Shown here piece after piece: positions 59,063 to 64,000 of a stretch of 64,000 nt of DNA. Position 1 is the first letter of the stretch, and each line of letters begins with the position of its first letter. This DNA is from Cupriavidus alkaliphilus (GTDB taxonomy: Bacteria; Pseudomonadota; Gammaproteobacteria; Burkholderiales; Burkholderiaceae), in assembly GCF_900094595.1 (NCBI RefSeq), contig NZ_FMAD01000004.1, positions 186,001 through 250,000 of the forward strand, in the 5' to 3' direction. The notes beneath the pieces were generated by a model. The model worked only from the letters and a program-made list of their open reading frames with translations, did no database searches and was not told the DNA's origin. A program made the translations under genes and the position numbers.

Positions 59063-60403
59063 TCAGACCGCCAGGCGCGCTTGCGGCCGCTCCCGCCTGA
59101 CCAGGCCCAGCGAAAACATCGACAGCCCGGCAAGCAGTGCCGGCACGCCGATCCACGCGAACAACGCCGGCATGCCCAGGCCCATCGACAGCATGGTCGC
59201 GCCGCCGACCGAGCCCACCACCGAGCCCATCCGGCCCACGCCATTGGCCCAGCTGACGCCGGTGGCGCGGCAGTCGGTCGGATAGAAGCTGGCCGACAGC
59301 GCATTGGCGCCCACCTGCGAGCCCGAGATGCAGAAGCCCGCGACAAAGACCGCCACGCCCGCAGCCACCGGCTCGGCGGCAACGCTGCCCACCGCGGCGA
59401 TGCCCAGCGCCGCCAGCGCATAGCTGGTGGCCAGCACATGGTGCGGATTGAACCGGTCCATCAACCATCCCAGCGCGATCGCGCCGACCGTGCCGCCCAC
59501 CTGGAACATGGTCGTCACCAGCGCCGCGGTGCGCAGCGAATGGCCGGTGCCGCGCAGCAGCGTCGGCAGCCAGCTCGACAGCAGGTAGATCACCAGCAGG
59601 CTCATGAAGAACGTCAGCCAGAACAGCAGCGTGCCGCGCAGCAGCGCCGGCCGGAACAGGTGCCGCACCGGCGAGCTGGTGGCACGCTGCTCGCTGACGG
59701 CGAAGCTGGCGCCGCGCAGGTCTTCATGCGGCGCGATCTTGCGCAGCGTGGCGACGATGCGCTCGCGCGACTTGCCCGTCATCACCAGGTAACGTACCGA
59801 TTCCGGCAGCAGCCACACCAGCGCCACCGCCAGCACCAGCGGCAGCACGCCGCCGGCGACCAGCACCGAACGCCAGCCGAAGGCGTCGATCAGCCCGGCC
59901 GAGGCCAGGCCGCCGAGCGCCGAGCCCAGCGTGAAGCCGCAGAACATGGTGGTGACCAGGAACGAGCGCCGCTTCTCCGGGCAGAACTCCGAGGTCAGCG
60001 TGATGGCATTGGGCATGGCCCCGCCCAGCCCGAGGCCGGTGACAAAGCGCAGCAGCACCAGCGTCCACAGGTCCGGCGACCACGCCGACGCCAGGCTGGC
60101 CGCGCCGAAGCACAGCACGGAAAGCACCAGCACCCCCTTGCGGCCGAACCGGTCCGCCAGCGGGCCGAACAGGAAGGCGCCGGCCATCAGGCCGCCCAGT
60201 CCCGCGCCGAACAGCGGCGCCAGCTGTGCCGGCGTCAGCTGCCATTCGGCGCGGATGGCGGGCGCGATAAAGCCGATCGCGGCGGTGTCGAAGCCGTCGA
60301 CGGCGACGATCAGGAAGCAAAGTACGACGATGGTCACCTGGAACGCCGACAGCGGCTGGCGGTCGATGAACGCGGTGACGTTGAGCGGTTGGCTGGCAGG
60401 CAT
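59063..60403 (-). CDS. MFS aromatic acid:H+ symporter, probable 3-hydroxybenzoate or gentisate transporter
   Basis: 446 aa, 12 helices. AAHS signature VDGFDTAAIGFIAPAI in helix 1, DRFGRKG between helices 2 and 3. ATG 60401-60403 with AGGAGGAG. Last gene of the leftward gentisate operon, 138 bp after the hydroxylase. Substrate inferred from neighbours. Confidence 0.87.
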   Translation of the reverse strand: MPASQPLNVTAFIDRQPLSAFQVTIVVLCFLIVAVDGFDTAAIGFIAPAIRAEWQLTPAQLAPLFGAGLGGLMAGAFLFGPLADRFGRKGVLVLSVLCFGAASLASAWSPDLWTLVLLRFVTGLGLGGAMPNAITLTSEFCPEKRRSFLVTTMFCGFTLGSALGGLASAGLIDAFGWRSVLVAGGVLPLVLAVALVWLLPESVRYLVMTGKSRERIVATLRKIAPHEDLRGASFAVSEQRATSSPVRHLFRPALLRGTLLFWLTFFMSLLVIYLLSSWLPTLLRGTGHSLRTAALVTTMFQVGGTVGAIALGWLMDRFNPHHVLATSYALAALGIAAVGSVAAEPVAAGVAVFVAGFCISGSQVGANALSASFYPTDCRATGVSWANGVGRMGSVVGSVGGATMLSMGLGMPALFAWIGVPALLAGLSMFSLGLVRRERPQARLAV

Positions 60404-60541
60404 GGTGTCTCCTCCTGGTTGCCAGGTTTAGGGCGAGAGAGGGCCGGCGGCTTCATCGGCCGCAGCTCGCTGTCAGGGCTTGCAACGCGAGGTTTACATC
60501 GCGAGGGTTTTCAGCGCGGAAAGAACGCTGCGTTCAGTGCT

Positions 60542-61768
60542 CTACAGCCAGGGCGTGGCGCTCAGGCACTTGTCGGCGCGCCAGCCATGCAGCCATTGCA
60601 GCGCGTCGTAGAACTGCGCCTGCGTGCGGCCGGTCCACAGGCTGTTGCGCACCAGGCGGTCGACACCCCGGGCGTGGTAGACGCGGCCCATGTCGCGCGC
60701 GGCATAGAGCACGCGCGCGGTGCGCGGGATGCGGGCCTGCTCGTACAGCCTGAAGGCCGCGGCGTAGTCACCATCGGCAGCCTGCACCGCGGCGCCCAGC
60801 GTGACCGCGTCTTCCAGCGCCTGGCAGGCGCCCTGCGCCACGTACTGGGTCATCGGGTGCGCGGCATCGCCGAGCAGGGTGGCGCGGCCGAAGCTCCAGC
60901 GCTCGACCGGGTCGCGGTCGGCGGTGGCCCAGCGCTTCCATGAGGTCGGGCGGTCCAGCATCTGGTGCGGCAGCGGGTGGATGCCCTCGAAGTACGACAG
61001 CACTTCTTCCTTGCTGCCCTCGCGCACGCCCCAGGTTTCCGTTTCGCGGCTGTGGAAGGTCACCACCAGGTTGTACTGCTGGCCGCCGCGCAGCGGGTAG
61101 TGCACCAGGTGGCAGTGCGGGCCGGCCCACACCACCGGCGCGTTGACCTGCAGGTCCTGCGGCATATTGGCCACGTCGACCACGGCGCGGTAGACCACGT
61201 GCCCGGTCACGCGCGGCTCGTCGCCGATCAGCGCCTGGCGGATCGCGGACTTGACGCCGTCGCAGCCGATCACCGCATCGCCGCGGTGGTGCTCGCCATG
61301 CTGGTCGATCACGGTCACGCCGTGCTGGTCCTGCAGCAGCTGCTCCACGCGCGTGCTGGTGCGCATCGTGATCAGCGGATGGTCCTGCACGGCCTCCAGG
61401 ATCGAGAGGTGGATATCGACGCGGTGGATCACGCCATAGGGATTGCCGAAACGCTCGCGATACGCCGGCCCGACATCGACTTGCGCGATCACGCTGGTGT
61501 CAACGGCATCGCGCAGGCTGAGGAAGTCGGTAAAGACCGTGCGGCCGCGCGCGGCCTCGCCCACGCCCAGCGCGTCGAGCGCGGCAAAGGCATTGGCGGC
61601 CAGCTGGATGCCGGCGCCGATCTCGCCGATCTGCTCGGCCTGCTCCAGCAGTTCGACGCGGATGCCCTGGCGCGCCAGCGCCAGCGCCGCGGCCAGGCCG
61701 CCGATGCCGCCGCCGATGATCAGGACCTTGCCGGTGGCATTGTGGGTCTCGTTTTGGGTGCTGCTCAT
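60542..61768 (-). CDS. 3-Hydroxybenzoate 6-hydroxylase (FAD monooxygenase)
   Basis: 408 aa group A flavoprotein monooxygenase. FAD motif LIIGGGIGGLAAALAL (residues 16-31), DG motif VIGCDGVKSAIR and GDAAHPMTQYVAQGACQALE. It hydroxylates 3-hydroxybenzoate para to the OH group, yielding gentisate, with NADH. ATG 61766-61768 behind AGGAG. A salicylate 1-hydroxylase reading is less likely, because the neighbours are all gentisate enzymes. Confidence 0.9.
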   Translation of the reverse strand: MSSTQNETHNATGKVLIIGGGIGGLAAALALARQGIRVELLEQAEQIGEIGAGIQLAANAFAALDALGVGEAARGRTVFTDFLSLRDAVDTSVIAQVDVGPAYRERFGNPYGVIHRVDIHLSILEAVQDHPLITMRTSTRVEQLLQDQHGVTVIDQHGEHHRGDAVIGCDGVKSAIRQALIGDEPRVTGHVVYRAVVDVANMPQDLQVNAPVVWAGPHCHLVHYPLRGGQQYNLVVTFHSRETETWGVREGSKEEVLSYFEGIHPLPHQMLDRPTSWKRWATADRDPVERWSFGRATLLGDAAHPMTQYVAQGACQALEDAVTLGAAVQAADGDYAAAFRLYEQARIPRTARVLYAARDMGRVYHARGVDRLVRNSLWTGRTQAQFYDALQWLHGWRADKCLSATPWL

Positions 61769-61800
61769 GTCTGTCTCCTGGCCTGCGCCGCTAGCGTCAG

Positions 61801-61830
61801 GCGGTGCTTAGGGGTGCTTAGCGGTGCTTA
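61801..61830. repeat. Three 10-bp tandem units over the nagL stop codon
   Basis: GCGGTGCTTA, GGGGTGCTTA, GCGGTGCTTA, period 10. On the minus strand the first unit supplies the nagL TAA (61828-61830) and the next two give TAA in the other two frames. Confidence 0.8.
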
Positions 61831-62469
61831 GGCGTTGTAGTCTGGCTGGCGCGTGGGCGCGGCCTGGGCGAAGGCGGGATGGGCACTGGCATGGGCGAAG
61901 ACGGCCATCGCGCGCGGGTAGCGATCCAGCTCGCAACCCATGCGCAGCGCATTGGCCACCTGCGGCACCAGCGCGACATCGGCCAGCGTGGGTGCATTGC
62001 CGAAGCACCACTTGCCATGGCCATGGCGCGCCAGCAGCCGCTCGACGCCGGCCATGCCTTCGTCGATCCAGTGGCGGTACCAGGCGTCCTTCTGCTCCGG
62101 CGTGAGCTTCAGCGTGTCCTGCAGGTAGCGCAGCACGCGCAGGTTGTTGACGGGATGGATGTCGCAGCCGACCAGCATCGACAGCTCCAGCACGCGCGCG
62201 CGCTGCTCCGGATCCGGGGGCAGCAGGCGCGGCTCGGGATGGCGCGCGTCCAGGTAGTCGATGATCGCGAACGACTGCCCCAGCGTGAAATCGCCATCGA
62301 CCAGCGCGGGCACGGACGCGGACGGGTTGATGCCGTCGACGTATTCCGCATGCCGATGCTGCCCGGTGCGGATATTGACGCCCAGGTAGTCGTACGGCAG
62401 ACCCTTGAGGGCCAGCGCGATGCGCACGCGGTACGACGTCGAACTGTTGAAGAAGCTGTAGAGCTGCAT
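61828..62469 (-). CDS. nagL: Maleylpyruvate isomerase (zeta-class GST type)
   Basis: 213 aa. Zeta-GST motif SSTSYRVRIALALKGLPYDY (residues 9-28) and the helical C-domain with DIHPVNNLRVLRYL. Isomerises maleylpyruvate, the gentisate dioxygenase product, to fumarylpyruvate with glutathione. It starts 18 bp after nagK. Confidence 0.95.
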   Translation of the reverse strand: MQLYSFFNSSTSYRVRIALALKGLPYDYLGVNIRTGQHRHAEYVDGINPSASVPALVDGDFTLGQSFAIIDYLDARHPEPRLLPPDPEQRARVLELSMLVGCDIHPVNNLRVLRYLQDTLKLTPEQKDAWYRHWIDEGMAGVERLLARHGHGKWCFGNAPTLADVALVPQVANALRMGCELDRYPRAMAVFAHASAHPAFAQAAPTRQPDYNA

Positions 62470-62487
62470 GGTTCGGCTTGCCTGGGT

Positions 62488-63186
62488 TCAGACCACGCGC
62501 ACGGCCAGTTCGCCCAGGCCGTCGACGCCCGTGACCATGGTGTCGCCGGCCTTGACCGGGCCCACGCCCTCGGGCGTGCCGGTGAAGATGACATCGCCCG
62601 GTTCCAGGCGGAAGAACTGCGACAGGTAGGCCACGGTCTCGGCAACCGACCAGATCAGGTGCGCCACAGTGCTGCGCTGTTTGGTTTCGCCGTTGACGGT
62701 CAGCCAGAGGGCGGCCTGCTGCGGATGGCCGATGTCGCTGGCGCGATGGATCGGGCCGACCGGCGCCGAGGCGTCGAAGGCCTTGCCGATTTCCCACGGG
62801 CGGCCCATTTCGCGCATCTTCATCTGCAGGTCGCGGCGGGTCATGTCGAGGCCGACGGCGTAGCCCCACACGTGTTCGAGCGCCTGCCCGACCGGGATAT
62901 CCGAGCCGCCCTTGCCGATCACGGCGACCAGTTCGGCCTCGTAGTGGTAGTTCTGCGTCTGCGCGGGGTACGGCAGCTCGAGCGTGGTGCCGGCCTGCAC
63001 CGGGACAATGGCGTCCGCTGGCTTGCAGAAGAAGAACGGCGGCTCGCGCTCGGGATCGAAGCCCATTTCGCGGGCGTGCGCGGCGTAGTTGCGGCCGACG
63101 CAGTAGACGCGGCGCACGGCGAACCGGTCATCGCTGCCGGCAACGGGGATGGCAACGGTGGCGGGGGGCGTGAAGACGTAGGACAT
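62488..63186 (-). CDS. nagK: Fumarylpyruvate hydrolase (FAH family)
   Basis: 232 aa from the ATG at 63184-63186 (MSYVFTPPAT); an ATG two codons upstream (63192) is equally possible. FAH fold: CVGRNYAAHAREMGFDPERE, metal ligands in YHYEAELVAVIGKGG and GYAVGLDMTRRDLQ, then GTPEGVGPVKAGD. Hydrolyses fumarylpyruvate to fumarate and pyruvate. Follows the dioxygenase by about 90 bp. Confidence 0.95.
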   Translation of the reverse strand: MSYVFTPPATVAIPVAGSDDRFAVRRVYCVGRNYAAHAREMGFDPEREPPFFFCKPADAIVPVQAGTTLELPYPAQTQNYHYEAELVAVIGKGGSDIPVGQALEHVWGYAVGLDMTRRDLQMKMREMGRPWEIGKAFDASAPVGPIHRASDIGHPQQAALWLTVNGETKQRSTVAHLIWSVAETVAYLSQFFRLEPGDVIFTGTPEGVGPVKAGDTMVTGVDGLGELAVRVV

Positions 63187-63279
63187 GGTCAAGGTTTCCA
63201 GGGATCTGTCAGGTGAGCGCCGGCCCGGCGGTGCCGGCCGGCACCGCGCGCGGCGGCTGTTGTCAGGGGTTGGCGGGGC

Positions 63280-64000
63280 TCAGGTGCGCGCTTCGCGCAG
63301 CAGGTTCAGCGCGGACAGCACCGGCCGGTCGGAATAGCTGAACAGCACCGCGTCTTCCAGCGCGCCGAGCTGCACCGGCGCCCACGACGGCGCCACGAAC
63401 ACGTCGCGCGGCTCGAACTGGAACTGCGCATCGCCAATGCGCACCGTGCCGCGCCCTTCCACCACGCTGTACACGGTGGCGTCGGTGCTGCGATAGGTCT
63501 TGCCCTGGAACCCCGCCGGCAGGTACTGCATGAAGGTGGCGATGGTCGGCATCGGCCAGCCGCCGGTGGCCGGGTTGACGTAGCGCAGCTTGACGCCGTC
63601 CCAGGGATCGAGCTCGCCGTTGCGGTAGAGCTGGTCCAGCGCCTCGCGCGACCGCGCGTACGGGTAGCTGAAGACCGGCGAAGTGGGATCGGTCACGCGG
63701 TGCCGCACCGGCACCATGTTGTGGCCGAAGCGGGCAAAGCTGTCGCCTTCGGCGCGGGTCACGGGCTGCTGCGCCTCGGGGTAGTTCTCGGCAAAGCCGG
63801 CGTCGAACTGCTGCACCAGCGGGATGTCGAGGCCGTCCAGCCACACCACCGGCTCGCCGCCCTCCTCGACCGAAGGGTTGCCATGGTCATGCCAGGTCCA
63901 CGACGGCGTGATGATGAAATCGCCGGGATGCATGGTGGCACGTTCGCCATTGACGGCGGTCCACGCGCCCTTGCCTTCGACGATAAAGCGCAGCGCCGAC
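63280..64000 (-). CDS. nagI: Gentisate 1,2-dioxygenase (5' part missing)
   Basis: C-terminal 240 residues of the bicupin dioxygenase; the start lies beyond the right edge. Visible: the iron-site cupin strand [20 protein letters not shown], the linker [20 protein letters not shown] and the second cupin with [20 protein letters not shown]. Opens gentisate to maleylpyruvate. First visible gene of the leftward gentisate operon; a regulator is expected outside the window. Confidence 0.93.
   Translation of the reverse strand, partial: SALRFIVEGKGAWTAVNGERATMHPGDFIITPSWTWHDHGNPSVEEGGEPVVWLDGLDIPLVQQFDAGFAENYPEAQQPVTRAEGDSFARFGHNMVPVRHRVTDPTSPVFSYPYARSREALDQLYRNGELDPWDGVKLRYVNPATGGWPMPTIATFMQYLPAGFQGKTYRSTDATVYSVVEGRGTVRIGDAQFQFEPRDVFVAPSWAPVQLGALEDAVLFSYSDRPVLSALNLLREART

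Overview
The window is 64 kb of GC-rich DNA. Gene content and order point to a betaproteobacterium of the Burkholderiales, most likely Cupriavidus or a close relative: a box-type aerobic benzoyl-CoA pathway, a nag-type gentisate pathway, a monomeric NADP-isocitrate dehydrogenase, a phasin, AAHS-family aromatic acid transporters and dispersed GC-rich palindromes. No rRNA, tRNA, IS transposase or CRISPR array was seen. The two edge genes (boxB, left; gentisate 1,2-dioxygenase, right) are cut by the window.

Region 1 (1-8986) degrades benzoate through benzoyl-CoA. boxB and boxC point left, boxR lies behind them, and a divergent DUF4863-boxD-benzoate:CoA ligase-MFS transporter operon points right. 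TGCA-N6-TGCA boxes overlap both divergent promoters and are the expected BoxR operators. Region 2 (9083-16614) is mixed housekeeping and small genes: an isochorismatase/LysR pair, a TTG-started IF-1 paralogue, a run of unknown small proteins including two tandem paralogues, a cold shock protein with a long leader, and icd.

Region 3 (17510-26687) is a compact eight-gene operon for an envelope or extracellular polysaccharide: UDP-GlcNAc 2-epimerase, a small secreted protein, a periplasmic deacetylase-like protein, a GT2 synthase with an unusual signal-like N-terminus, a membrane-anchored bactofilin-like protein, a secreted alpha/alpha-barrel-like protein, a YaiO-type outer-membrane barrel and a polytopic membrane protein. 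I do not recognise it as pga, pel, bcs or alg; it is one of the two best candidates for an undescribed system. Region 4 (26773-31822) holds a chemoreceptor, a phasin, a DUF1272 protein, gdhA and a DeoR regulator.

Region 5 (31988-41113) is a 2-aminoethylphosphonate (AEP) catabolic island: phnY, phnA and a GntR regulator leftward; an ABC importer (binding protein, ATPase, fused permease) and phnW rightward. Together they import AEP and convert it to acetate and phosphate. An EamA transporter and a dimethylglycine-dehydrogenase-like FAD/folate protein follow and may supply demethylated AEP. Region 6 (44997-51925) has a periplasmic molybdenum hydroxylase (Mo subunit, 2Fe-2S subunit, triheme cytochrome c) and an aldehyde dehydrogenase-DUF779 pair behind a likely sigma-54 promoter with two upstream dyads.

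Region 7 (51926-53193) is almost gene-free but strongly structured. A predicted RNA with a 21-bp closing stem, an internal hairpin, a GCAA-capped hairpin and a possible pseudoknot lies directly before a 61-codon gene; it is the second main novelty candidate. A 60-bp inverted repeat pair follows. Region 8 (53194-58888) contains DUF899, YciI-like, DUF883, AraC, isochorismatase and beta-lactamase-fold genes. Region 9 (59063-64000) is the leftward 3-hydroxybenzoate/gentisate operon: gentisate dioxygenase, fumarylpyruvate hydrolase, maleylpyruvate isomerase, 3-hydroxybenzoate 6-hydroxylase and an AAHS transporter.
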